Shown piece after piece: positions 17,796 through 26,190 of a stretch of 64,000 nt of DNA (positions are counted from its first letter, which is position 1; every line of letters starts with the position of its first letter). The notes below the pieces were generated by a model. It had not been told where the DNA came from, ran no database searches, and saw only the letters and a list, made by a program, of their open reading frames with translations. The translations under genes and the position numbers were made by a program. Source of the stretch: Massilia aurea (lineage in GTDB: Bacteria > Pseudomonadota > Gammaproteobacteria > Burkholderiales > Burkholderiaceae_D); the NCBI RefSeq assembly GCF_024753205.1, contig NZ_JANUGZ010000004.1, forward strand, positions 310,001-374,000. The letters run 5' to 3'.

Positions 17796-19370
17796 TCAAT
17801 GCGTGCGCGCGTGCTCGATGGCACGCTCGATCGCCTGGCCCTGCACTGTCATGAAGGCGCGCAGTGCAGCGCGCGCGGCGTCGGGATTGTCGCCCACTGG
17901 CGCCGACAGCAGCACGACAGCGCCATCGTCGCCACGGAAGCGCAGCTTGGCCTGGGCCTGCAGCAGCTTGCCGAGGTAGTTGTTCGAGGTCAGGTGGCCG
18001 TCGATCGACATCCATTGCCACACCAGAAACTGGCCGCCGGGGCCTGTCATCCGCGTTTCGCGCAGCGTGACCGGCTTGCCGTCGATCGTTTCGCTGCGCG
18101 TCGAGCCGCCCAGCGCATGCCAGGCGTCGTCGGAAGCGGCCAGCATATTGATGGAGCTGATCAGGGCCTTGCCGTTGCGCTGGTTGCGGTAGTACATGAT
18201 GTCGAGCGAGACCGGCGCCGCAGCGTCGGGGTTGCGGAAGGTCGCGCGGTACGTGGCGTCCGGCGCGACCCAGCGCGGCGTCCAGCCAGTAAATGGCGCC
18301 GCCTGCGGCCAGCCGACCGTCACGTTCGCCAGCTGCACGGGCTGGGGATTGAGATTGGCCGCATCGTTGTAGCGGGCAAAGCCCGGCCACAGCGCGGCAA
18401 GGGCCACGACGGCGGCGCACATCGCCGCCATGCGGGCCGTGCTCACCGGCAGTACGCCATCGCGGCGGGTACGCGCCGCTACCGGCAATTCGGCCGCCGG
18501 CAGCGGGTCGTCGTCGCGCCAGAAGCTGCCGATCCAGAACATCAGCAGCATCACGAGGCCGAAGAACACCCAGCCATAGATCAGGTGGTCGACGCCGGTG
18601 GCCAGCTCCATGCCCGACAGGTGGCCGATCATCACGATCATGTAGGCGCGCAGGCCGTTGGCGATGATCGGCACGACGATCGACACCACGATGAACAGCA
18701 AACGTTTTTTGGTCGACTGGTAGGTCAGGTAGGCGTACAGGCAGCCCAGCGTGACCGACGAAATCAGGTAGCGCACGCCGCTGCAGGCTTCCACCACCGA
18801 CCACGAGCCGGTTGGCAGGTCAAAGCGGGTACCGTTGCGCAGCACCGGGATGCCGGTGGCTTGCACGGCCCACACGGTGAAGTCAGCGGTCAGGTTGATC
18901 AGCGGGGCGACGAACACTTCGCCGAACGGCACTGCCAGCAGCAGAAACAGGAGCGGAAACGCCAGCGCCCCGGCCAGGCGCGGGCCGAGCATGGCCAGCG
19001 CCACGATCGGGAACATGGCGACAAACGCGTATTGCATGACGACCTGCACTTCGCCCATGCGCGCCAGCAGCCAGCCGGCCCCCAGCACCGCCAGGAGGAG
19101 CAGCGCCGGCGCCCACGGGCGCGCCGGAATCGCATCGAACACGTCGCGCCGGCGCCAGATCAGCCACAGGCTGATTGGCAGGATGGCGTAGCCGTGGGCG
19201 AAGGTCTCGGAGCTGTTCCAGATCGCGACCAGCGATTCGGCAGTGCCCAGATACAGGAAGAAGGGCGCGAGCAGCGCCAGCGCGATCAGCATGGCGCTCG
19301 AGCGTGCCAATGGTGTCGGAGCGGCGTCCAGGTTGGCGCCGGCAATGCCGGATGGGGGTGTCACGTGCAT
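17796..19370 (-). CDS. xrtA: Exosortase A with C-terminal EpsI domain
   Basis: Exosortase A is a polytopic inner-membrane cysteine transpeptidase that recognises PEP-CTERM tails on exported proteins and cleaves them. The catalytic residues are visible: C196 in EACSGVRYL, R241 in ANGLRAYM, and H262 in DHLIYGW. About eight membrane helices precede residue 290. The rest, to 524, is the periplasmic EpsI domain, here fused as is usual for XrtA. The start at 19370 (ATG overlapping the upstream stop by 10 bases) was preferred to an ATG at 19409 that overlaps the previous gene by 49 bases. A likely substrate, a PEP-CTERM protein, is encoded at 34604. Confidence 0.96.
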   Translation of the reverse strand: MHVTPPSGIAGANLDAAPTPLARSSAMLIALALLAPFFLYLGTAESLVAIWNSSETFAHGYAILPISLWLIWRRRDVFDAIPARPWAPALLLLAVLGAGWLLARMGEVQVVMQYAFVAMFPIVALAMLGPRLAGALAFPLLFLLLAVPFGEVFVAPLINLTADFTVWAVQATGIPVLRNGTRFDLPTGSWSVVEACSGVRYLISSVTLGCLYAYLTYQSTKKRLLFIVVSIVVPIIANGLRAYMIVMIGHLSGMELATGVDHLIYGWVFFGLVMLLMFWIGSFWRDDDPLPAAELPVAARTRRDGVLPVSTARMAAMCAAVVALAALWPGFARYNDAANLNPQPVQLANVTVGWPQAAPFTGWTPRWVAPDATYRATFRNPDAAAPVSLDIMYYRNQRNGKALISSINMLAASDDAWHALGGSTRSETIDGKPVTLRETRMTGPGGQFLVWQWMSIDGHLTSNNYLGKLLQAQAKLRFRGDDGAVVLLSAPVGDNPDAARAALRAFMTVQGQAIERAIEHARTH

Positions 19371-20563
19371 TCCAGTCGCTCCTCGATGCAGGCCAGGTTG
19401 CTTGGCCAACTATAGTGATGTTCGACGCGCGCGCGTGCGGCGCGGCCCATGCTTGCGTTCTGTTCGTGCTGGCGTGCCAGCAGCGCGCTCACGGTGGCGA
19501 TCCAGGCCGGCGCGCCATCGGCCACCGCCAGCTCGCTGCCCGGCGCCGCATCGATGCCTTCGAGCGCCTGCGGCGAGACCACCGTCGGCGTGGCCATGGC
19601 CATCGCTTCCAGTACCTTGTTCTGGATGCCGCGCGCAATGCGCAGCGGCGCCACCGCCACGCAGCCGTGGCGGATATACGGGCGCACGTCGGGCACGGTG
19701 CCCGTCACGGTCACACCCGGCAAGGCGCCGAGCGCCTGGACCTGGGCATTCGGGCGCGAGCCGACGATGTAGAAGGCCAGCGCCGGATCCTGCGCGCGCA
19801 GGGCGGGGAAGACCTCGTCGCAGAACCACTGCACGGCGTCGACGTTCGGCCAGTAATCCATCGCGCCAGTGAAGACCAGGGCGCGTTCGCCCGCAGCGTA
19901 CGGGCTGGCAAACGCGTGCTCGGGCGAGAAGTACTCGGTATCGACGCCGTTGCTGAAGTGACCGATGCGCGCGACGCTTTCCGGCGCCAGCTTGCGGAAC
20001 AGGTCCGCTTCGGGCGCGGAGACGAACAGCGACGCGTCGTACTGGCTGGCGACCTGGCGTTCGTAGCGCAGCAACTGGCGCGCTTCGTGCCGGTACAGCC
20101 AGCTCATCGGTGGCGATTTTTTCTCGGCGTACTGGCGCCATTTATCGGAATCGACGTCGCAGAAGTCGATCACGCGGCGCGCATCGCCCAACTTGTCGGC
20201 GTATTGCGCCATCGGCGACGAAAACACCATCACGCGCTTGATATCGTGCGCGGCGACGGCCTGGTCGACCCAGCGCGCCATGCCGGCATCCTGGTAGTAG
20301 TCGAGCGACAGCGAGCGGTTCTTGACGAGCGCGCCCAGGCTGCGCACGCGGGCGCGCAGCGGGTTGAGGGGGGCGAAATGGCTGCTGGCGCACAGCGCCT
20401 CCACTGCCGGCACGTGCTGCCAGTCGTCGGCATCGTCGACGAACGTGGCCAGGTGCACGCGGTAGTCGCGCGCCAGGTGCTTGAGCAGGTGGTAGGAGCG
20501 GATCTTGTCGCCCTTGTTGGGCGGGTATGGGATGCGGTGGATCAGCAGCAGTAGGTCTTGCAC
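19361..20563 (-). CDS. Glycosyltransferase, TIGR03087-type, XrtA/PEP-CTERM system
   Basis: A 400-residue GT4-like enzyme with the TIGR03087-type opening LLLIHRIPYPPNKGDKIRSY. The donor-domain pieces FTGAMDYWPNVDAVQWF and GIQNKVLEAMAMATP are present. Translation begins at GTG. The gene lies 4 bases after the FemAB-type gene and overlaps the exosortase start, so it is tightly coupled in the operon. It probably adds a sugar to the conserved core of the exosortase-associated polysaccharide; the sugar is not known. Confidence 0.93.
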   Translation of the reverse strand: MQDLLLLIHRIPYPPNKGDKIRSYHLLKHLARDYRVHLATFVDDADDWQHVPAVEALCASSHFAPLNPLRARVRSLGALVKNRSLSLDYYQDAGMARWVDQAVAAHDIKRVMVFSSPMAQYADKLGDARRVIDFCDVDSDKWRQYAEKKSPPMSWLYRHEARQLLRYERQVASQYDASLFVSAPEADLFRKLAPESVARIGHFSNGVDTEYFSPEHAFASPYAAGERALVFTGAMDYWPNVDAVQWFCDEVFPALRAQDPALAFYIVGSRPNAQVQALGALPGVTVTGTVPDVRPYIRHGCVAVAPLRIARGIQNKVLEAMAMATPTVVSPQALEGIDAAPGSELAVADGAPAWIATVSALLARQHEQNASMGRAARARVEHHYSWPSNLACIEERLECT

Positions 20564-20567
20564 GTTG

Positions 20568-21668
20568 TCAGCCCAGGTTGCGCACGATGTAAGGGCCCAT
20601 GAAGTTCGCCACCGGCAGCGGCAGCTTTTTCCACACCTTGATGAACAACTGGTACTTCGGGTTCAGCGGATTGTTGTCTGGCAGCGCATCGGTGGCGTAC
20701 AGCTTGTATTCGTACGGCAGCGGCGTGGCAACAAAACCCCAGTTCTTCTTGAAGTCGTAGGCGCCGGTCCCCAGCTTGCTGCGGCCGAAGTCGAACAGGC
20801 GGCAACCGCGCGCCGCGGCGGCCTGCATCAGGTTCCAGTACATGAAGTCATTGCCCGCCACTTCGCGCGCCAGGTCCATGCCGCCGCCGTAGTAGGGCAC
20901 GACTTCGTCGCGCCAGTAGAACGACAGCACCGAGCCGACCAGGCGGTCGTCGCTGGTGTAGATAGTGCGCACTTCGCATTCGGCGCCAAAGGTCTTCTGC
21001 AGCAGCGCGAAGTACTTCTTCGGAAACACCGGGGTGCCCAGGCGCAGCACGCTGTGGGCATACGCCGTGAACATATGGTCGACATTGTCCTCGACCACGC
21101 CCTTCAGGCCCAGCTTGATCCCCTTGCGCACCATCGCGCGCTGCTTGCGCGGGATGGCGTTGAGGTTCTCGTCATCGACGGCGCTGATCTCCTTGCGAAA
21201 CGTGACGTACAGCTCTTTGGTCAGCCAGCTCGGGTCATGCGGGTGCGCGCGCTCCATGGCGCGGTATTCGAGGTGGCCCACGCCGAGCTTGCGCGCCAGC
21301 GCATCGGCTGCGCCATCGAGCAGCACGCGCGCGCCGTCGTCGATGGCCGCCACGCCGCCATACACGCAAAACGGCATCGCGCCGAGCGAATGGCCAAACA
21401 GGCGGCTCTTGATCTCTGCCAGCGGCAGCACGCCCTGGATCTGGCCGTCCTGCTCGACGAAGTAGAACCAGGTCTTGATGCCGAACGATTGCTCGATCAC
21501 GGACTGCCAGCCGGACAGGTGGAAGAACGTGGCTTCCGGGCAGGCCCGCACGAACGCATCCCAGCGCGCCGCGCTCTGCGGCGTCATCAAATGCAGCGTC
21601 TGCGGACCGGCGGCCGCGGCGACGGGCGCCGCGCGCCTGGCTTGCGCCGCTTCGATGATCGAATTCAT
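20568..21668 (-). CDS. FemAB-family protein, XrtA/PEP-CTERM system-associated
   Basis: A GNAT-fold protein of 366 residues, TIGR03019-type. Segments such as FFHLSGWQSVIEQSFG, YGGVAAIDDGARVLL and YYGGGMDLAREVAGNDFMYW match FemAB-like proteins that transfer amino acids or acyl groups in cell-surface polymers. FDFGRSKLGTGAYDFKKNWG is the strongly conserved C-terminal part. The start MNSIIEAA at 21668 forms an ATGA overlap with the deacetylase stop; a longer open frame is not needed. In XrtA clusters the role is unproven, but transfer of an amino-acyl group onto the polysaccharide would fit the neighbouring ligase, decarboxylase and amidotransferase. Confidence 0.92.
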   Translation of the reverse strand: MNSIIEAAQARRAAPVAAAAGPQTLHLMTPQSAARWDAFVRACPEATFFHLSGWQSVIEQSFGIKTWFYFVEQDGQIQGVLPLAEIKSRLFGHSLGAMPFCVYGGVAAIDDGARVLLDGAADALARKLGVGHLEYRAMERAHPHDPSWLTKELYVTFRKEISAVDDENLNAIPRKQRAMVRKGIKLGLKGVVEDNVDHMFTAYAHSVLRLGTPVFPKKYFALLQKTFGAECEVRTIYTSDDRLVGSVLSFYWRDEVVPYYGGGMDLAREVAGNDFMYWNLMQAAAARGCRLFDFGRSKLGTGAYDFKKNWGFVATPLPYEYKLYATDALPDNNPLNPKYQLFIKVWKKLPLPVANFMGPYIVRNLG

Positions 21669-22549
21669 GGCTTGTCCAGGAAGATGCGGTCCATGCGGTC
21701 CCACTTGAAATCACGCGCCAGCTGTTCGAGACGGCGCTCCATGCGGTCGATATTGACGTAGTGACGGAACTTCGCCTTGGCGCCCAGGCCGTCGGGACGC
21801 GGCTGGTCGGTGTCGATTTCCCACGGGTGGAAGTAGAACAGGGCCGACTCGCCGTCTTCGCGGTTGACCTTTTCCATCATCCAGCGCGACAGCGCGTAGG
21901 GCAGCAGGCGGAAGTAACCGCCGCCGCCGGCCGGCAGGTGGCGGCCAGCCATCTTCACCGTGGTGATCGGCACTTCGAGGATGCCGTCCGGGCCGTTCGG
22001 GTAGAACGCGAAACGCGGCGCGTCGGGCATGCCGTAGTGGTCATGCGCGATCGGGTAGATGCTCGAGCTGTACTTGTAGCCCGCTTCGTGCAGCGCGTCG
22101 AGCGCCCACAGATTGCCGTGGCCAATTGAAAAACTCGGCGCGCGGTAGCCGACGACGGCCTGGCCGCCGATGTCTTCCAGCAGCGCCTTGGCCGAGCGGA
22201 TATCGTTGTCGAATTCGGCGCGGCTCTGGTCCGAGGCGCGCAGGTGGCCGTAGCCGTGGCTGGCCAGTTCGTGGCCTGCCTCGACGATGCGGCGCACCAT
22301 GGCGGGATAGCGTTCGGCGATCCAGCCCAGCGTGAAGAAGGTCGCGCGCACGCCTTCGCGCTCGTACAGCGCGAGGATGCGTTCCATATTGGCTTCGACG
22401 CGGCATTCGCGCGTTGGCCAGCTGTCGCGGTCGATGTAGGGGGCGAAGGCCGACACCTGGAAGTAGTCTTCCACGTCGCAGGTCATCGCATTGCGGATTT
22501 TTTCACCCGGCGCTGGACGCGGCCGGGCTGCGGGAGCGGTCATTTTCAT
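21665..22549 (-). CDS. XrtA system polysaccharide deacetylase (CE4 with DUF3473)
   Basis: A NodB-type carbohydrate esterase 4 of 294 residues. The metal-site and base motif is AMTCDVEDYFQ (residues 21-31), the metal histidines are in ELASHGYGHL, and YRAPSFSIG is the substrate-groove arginine motif. FYFHPWEID marks the C-terminal DUF3473 region that defines the exosortase-associated form (TIGR03006-type). No signal peptide is evident, as is common in this subfamily. It likely removes N-acetyl groups from the growing or exported polymer, which would introduce positive charge. It overlaps the FemAB-type gene by ATGA. Confidence 0.94.
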   Translation of the reverse strand: MKMTAPAARPRPAPGEKIRNAMTCDVEDYFQVSAFAPYIDRDSWPTRECRVEANMERILALYEREGVRATFFTLGWIAERYPAMVRRIVEAGHELASHGYGHLRASDQSRAEFDNDIRSAKALLEDIGGQAVVGYRAPSFSIGHGNLWALDALHEAGYKYSSSIYPIAHDHYGMPDAPRFAFYPNGPDGILEVPITTVKMAGRHLPAGGGGYFRLLPYALSRWMMEKVNREDGESALFYFHPWEIDTDQPRPDGLGAKAKFRHYVNIDRMERRLEQLARDFKWDRMDRIFLDKP

Positions 22550-22555
22550 GGCAGG

Positions 22556-23599
22556 TTATTCCTGGTGGTCCGGGTGGTGGGGCGCGGCGCCGGCGGCATT
22601 GGGCGGCGTGGCGGCGATCTTTTTCAGGATCGACAGCACTGACACGATCGATTTTTCCAGGCGCATCATGCGCTCGTCGAGCTGCTCGACGCTGGTGCGG
22701 CGCTCGCCCGGGTGCAGCTCGTTTGCGAGGCTGCTGCCGCCCGTCTGGTCAGCATGCGCATCGGCCAGCTCGTCGGTGTCGGGCGCGTCGAATTCTTCGG
22801 AGATGTCGCGCACCACGTCGTTGATATGCGCTTCGGTGAACGCCTGCAGTTCTTCCAGATAGCCCATCAGGAGCACGCGGTCCATCAGCGTGTTGGTCTT
22901 GCGCGGGATGCCGCCGCTGTAGGCATAAATTGCATTGTAGGCGCCGTCGTCGAACGATGGCGTGCCCTGCCAGCCGACGGTGGTCAGGCGGTGCTCGACA
23001 TACGCGCGCGTCTCGGCCGCATCCATCGGACCCAGGTGGTAGCTGGCGATCACGCGCTGGCGCAGTTGCTGCATGCCGGGGCTGTGCAGCGTGGCGCGAA
23101 ACTCGGGCTGGCCCAGCAGGAACGTCTGCAGCAGCGAACGTTCGTCGGTCTGGAAGTTCGACAGCATGCGCAGTTCTTCGACCGTGCGGGCATTGAGATT
23201 CTGGGCTTCGTCGATCACGAGCAGGGCGCGCTTGCCCTGGCGGTCGACCGTGCGCAGGAACTGCTCAAGGCGGTTGAGCAGCTCGGCCTTGCTCTGGCCT
23301 TCGTACGGCAGGCCGAAGCTCGAGACCACCATGCGCAGCGTGTCTTCCGGGTCGAGGCTGGTGTTGACGATGTGCGCGGCGATGATCTGGTCGAGCGGCA
23401 GGTGACCGAGCAGGTTGCGCACCAGCGTGGTCTTGCCGGCGCCGACTTCGCCCGTGATGACGATGAAGCCTTCGCCCTGTGACAGGCCATACTCGAGGTA
23501 CGCCATGGCGCGCTTGTGGCCCTTCGAGCCATAGAAGAAATGCGGGTCGGGGCGCAGCTGGAATGGCTTGGCCGACAGGCCATAATAGGATTCGTACAT
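22556..23599 (-). CDS. XrtA/PEP-CTERM system-associated AAA ATPase (ExeA-like)
   Basis: A 347-residue ExeA/GspA-like ATPase, TIGR03015-type, starting MYESYYGLSAKPFQLRPDP. Walker A is GEVGAGKTT at 50-58 and Walker B LLVIDEA at 126-132. GGIPRKTNTLMDRVLLMGYL is the usual lid region. The tail after about 270 is variable and charged, ending with a proline/alanine stretch. In XrtA loci it always accompanies the autokinase, chain-length protein and outer-membrane protein, and may energise or assemble the export machine. It has 6 bases to the deacetylase and 17 to the outer-membrane protein gene. Confidence 0.94.
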   Translation of the reverse strand: MYESYYGLSAKPFQLRPDPHFFYGSKGHKRAMAYLEYGLSQGEGFIVITGEVGAGKTTLVRNLLGHLPLDQIIAAHIVNTSLDPEDTLRMVVSSFGLPYEGQSKAELLNRLEQFLRTVDRQGKRALLVIDEAQNLNARTVEELRMLSNFQTDERSLLQTFLLGQPEFRATLHSPGMQQLRQRVIASYHLGPMDAAETRAYVEHRLTTVGWQGTPSFDDGAYNAIYAYSGGIPRKTNTLMDRVLLMGYLEELQAFTEAHINDVVRDISEEFDAPDTDELADAHADQTGGSSLANELHPGERRTSVEQLDERMMRLEKSIVSVLSILKKIAATPPNAAGAAPHHPDHQE

Positions 23600-23616
23600 C
23601 GTGATTGTCGTAGCTT

Positions 23617-25239
23617 TTAGAACTGCATGGACAGGCTCGCCACCATGGCGTGCTCGGTATAGGTGCCGCTGGTGGAGCCGGCCTCGGTGGTGAAGCGGCC
23701 AACGTTGCCGGTGCGGCGGCGCAGGTCAGCCGTGGCAAGCAGATCGCCAAAACGGCGGGAAATGCCAAGGCGCAGCGTGCGCTGCAGGTCTTCGTAGCCG
23801 CCCGAACGGGAGTCGCTCTTGTTGAAGTCGTAGCCGGCGATCAGGTTGGAACGGGAGCTGAGCCGATAGGTATAACTCGCGTCGAGGCCATGCTGGCGCA
23901 CGTTATCGTTCAGATTGCTTTGCCCGACGCCCAGCAGCTGACTGTCGCTTTGCTGCGAGGACAAGGCGTTGCGGTCGTTGGCATACACCGAGACCACCGC
24001 GCTGCTGATCCCTTTGGTATAGGCCACCGATGCGCGCACCGACTTCTGGCGCATGAAGCGGTTGCTCAGGAAATTGACGCTGTCGCTCAGTGACGACGGC
24101 AGGCCATTGGCCTGGATATAGGCTGCCACGATGCGCTGGCGCTCGACCGGATCCGGGTAGGCCGTGGCAAACATGCTGTTGAGCAGCCCGGCCGTGTCGA
24201 GTGTCGACGGCATCAGGAATTGCTCGCGGGACGTCGTCACGATATCGTCGTAGCTGATATTCCAGCTCGTGTGACGCGAACGGTGCAGCGCCGACAGGGT
24301 GCCGGTGGTGCCATAGAAGTGACGTCCGAGCGTTGCCTGCACATTCGTGCGCAGCGAAGGCGACCAGGCAAAACCCAGCGACCAGTTGGCGCCCTGGTCA
24401 CCACCGCCCATGCCTTCGTACTGGTAGCGGTCGTAGCCGGCATTGGCCAGCAGCGACCAGCGCGAGTTCAGCACATAGCGCAGATTGGCGGCCAGGTTTT
24501 CGTTGGTCGAGTCGCCATACTGGGCGCCGCCCAGTTCCTGCTTGACGTAGGTAAGGCCCCAGCCGACGGTCCGGAAGGATGCGCCGCTTGTGAGCGTTGC
24601 CTGGATGGTATCGCCCCCGGTATTGCTGTAGCCGAAGGCGTCACCGCCATCGACCGAGTCGCGCGTGTAGCGCAGCACGCCCGAGGCGAAGCTGCCGAAA
24701 CGGTGCGTCAGATAGGGACTGATGCTCCAGGTGTCGATATCGGTACGGTTGCGATTCGAGTACAGGTCATTGCCCGTGCGCGGACCGAATGCCGAGAGGC
24801 TCTGTTGACCACGCGATGCCGTGGCCTCGACGAAGAACAGGTCGGAGAGCACCTCGCCTTTCAGATTGCCGCTGTAGGTGCGCTGGGTATTCGACGTATT
24901 GTCTACGGCGCCAATCACGCCGGAATCGCCAAGATTGCGCTTGTCGCTGTCGTGCAGGTAGGAAAACCCGTGCAGTTGGGCAGTGGCGTCGACGCTCAGG
25001 CGCCGGCTGCGATTGGCCACCATGATGCCCGGCGACACCTGAGTGATCAGGTCGCTGTGCGCGAACTGGTCTTCGGTGAGGTTGACGTTGTCGGTCCAGA
25101 TTTCGCTGACCAGCAGAATTGGCGTAACGCGCCATTCGGCCTGCGCCGGGCAGGCGGCCAGCAGCATCGCTGCCGCCGCCAGGGGTGCCAGACGCGGCGC
25201 GCAGCGGCCTGCTCGCCCTTTAGCCATAGTGGTAATCAT
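23617..25239 (-). CDS. TIGR03016-type outer-membrane beta-barrel protein, PEP-CTERM system
   Basis: A secreted, beta-strand-rich protein of about 540 residues. The N-terminal signal ends in LLAACPAQA before EWRVTPILLVSEIWTDNVNL, the opening typical of this family. The C-terminus SLSMQF ends in phenylalanine, as outer-membrane barrels do. Many short amphipathic strands with aromatic ends run through the whole length. It is thought to form or support the outer-membrane pore for the polysaccharide, in partnership with the export lipoprotein at 29088. The start is uncertain: ATG 25239 is preceded by a weak GAAGA, and ATG 25227 or TTG 25251 are also possible. All overlap the kinase end, so translation is coupled. 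Confidence 0.9.
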   Translation of the reverse strand: MITTMAKGRAGRCAPRLAPLAAAAMLLAACPAQAEWRVTPILLVSEIWTDNVNLTEDQFAHSDLITQVSPGIMVANRSRRLSVDATAQLHGFSYLHDSDKRNLGDSGVIGAVDNTSNTQRTYSGNLKGEVLSDLFFVEATASRGQQSLSAFGPRTGNDLYSNRNRTDIDTWSISPYLTHRFGSFASGVLRYTRDSVDGGDAFGYSNTGGDTIQATLTSGASFRTVGWGLTYVKQELGGAQYGDSTNENLAANLRYVLNSRWSLLANAGYDRYQYEGMGGGDQGANWSLGFAWSPSLRTNVQATLGRHFYGTTGTLSALHRSRHTSWNISYDDIVTTSREQFLMPSTLDTAGLLNSMFATAYPDPVERQRIVAAYIQANGLPSSLSDSVNFLSNRFMRQKSVRASVAYTKGISSAVVSVYANDRNALSSQQSDSQLLGVGQSNLNDNVRQHGLDASYTYRLSSRSNLIAGYDFNKSDSRSGGYEDLQRTLRLGISRRFGDLLATADLRRRTGNVGRFTTEAGSTSGTYTEHAMVASLSMQF

Positions 25240-26164
25240 ACGTTTCTTCAATGCCCGGAATATCCCTGGTCTTGTTGTAGAGGAGATTGACGTTGGCCAT
25301 GCCTTCGAGCTGCTGCAGCGCTTCCTTGACCGCGTGCTGGGTCGTGGTCTGGGCTTCCACCACGACGATGATCTGGCCCATGTGGCTGGCCAGCACCCGC
25401 GATTCGCTGGTGAGCATCAATGGCGGCGAATCGAAGATGATGACACGGTCGGGATAACGGTGCGCGAGTTCATGCACCATCGCCGTCATGGTCGAGCTGG
25501 CCAGCAGCTCGGTTGCACGGGGGGTGCTGGTACCAGCCGGCAGGATCGACAGCGTATCGACGTTGGTGCGCAGCATGACGTCCGCCAGGTCGAGCTTGTC
25601 GTCGAGCAAGATGTCCATCAGACCGCGCTGGGCCGGCAGGCCGAGCGTGCGCAGCACCGAAGGGCGCGCCACGTCGGCATCGACCAGCAGCACCGTGTGA
25701 TCGAGTTCCATCGCGATGCTCATCGCCAGGTTGATCGCGCTGTAGGTCTTGCCTTCGCCCGGAAGAGAACTGGTGACCATGATCAGATTGCCCGGATTAT
25801 CTTTCGGGCCGCGCTCGATGAAGGCGCGCTTGAGCAGCGGGCGCTTGATGATCCGGAATTCTTCCAGCAGGTTCGTGCGGCCGCCGGCCGCGGTGACCAT
25901 GCCCAGTTCGCGCATGCGCGCCAGGTCCAGTTCGATACGGCGGGTGCTCTGGCGGCCCGAAGGCGGGGCCACCGCCGGCGCAACTGCCGGGGCAGCTTCC
26001 AGCGAGACCGCTGGCGCAGCCGGGGCGGGTGGGCGCGCCGGGACATAGCCGGCATCAGGGGTGATGGGCTCTTGCGGATCCGCCACGATCACGGCGGCGG
26101 GGGTGGCAGCAGCGTTCTGACGCTGCTGGTCGATGCGGCTGGCCGCTTTTTCGATAATGCTCAC
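25220..26164 (-). CDS. XrtA-associated tyrosine autokinase (BY-kinase)
   Basis: A cytoplasmic bacterial tyrosine kinase of 314 residues (TIGR03018-type). After an alanine/proline-rich N-terminus comes Walker A SSLPGEGKT (132-140), Walker A' LLVDADVARPS (159-169) and Walker B VIIFDSPPL. The tail ends ETYDYHYG, a short tyrosine cluster that is the likely autophosphorylation site. BY-kinases pair with Wzz-type proteins to set polymer length; the chain-length gene lies 26 bases upstream. Translation begins at GTG with a strong AAGGAG seven bases before it. Here the kinase and the membrane activator are separate proteins, the usual Gram-positive-like split seen in XrtA loci. Confidence 0.94.
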   Translation of the reverse strand: MSIIEKAASRIDQQRQNAAATPAAVIVADPQEPITPDAGYVPARPPAPAAPAVSLEAAPAVAPAVAPPSGRQSTRRIELDLARMRELGMVTAAGGRTNLLEEFRIIKRPLLKRAFIERGPKDNPGNLIMVTSSLPGEGKTYSAINLAMSIAMELDHTVLLVDADVARPSVLRTLGLPAQRGLMDILLDDKLDLADVMLRTNVDTLSILPAGTSTPRATELLASSTMTAMVHELAHRYPDRVIIFDSPPLMLTSESRVLASHMGQIIVVVEAQTTTQHAVKEALQQLEGMANVNLLYNKTRDIPGIEETYDYHYG

Positions 26165-26190
26165 ATTTGCTCCTTGGTGGCCAACCGGCC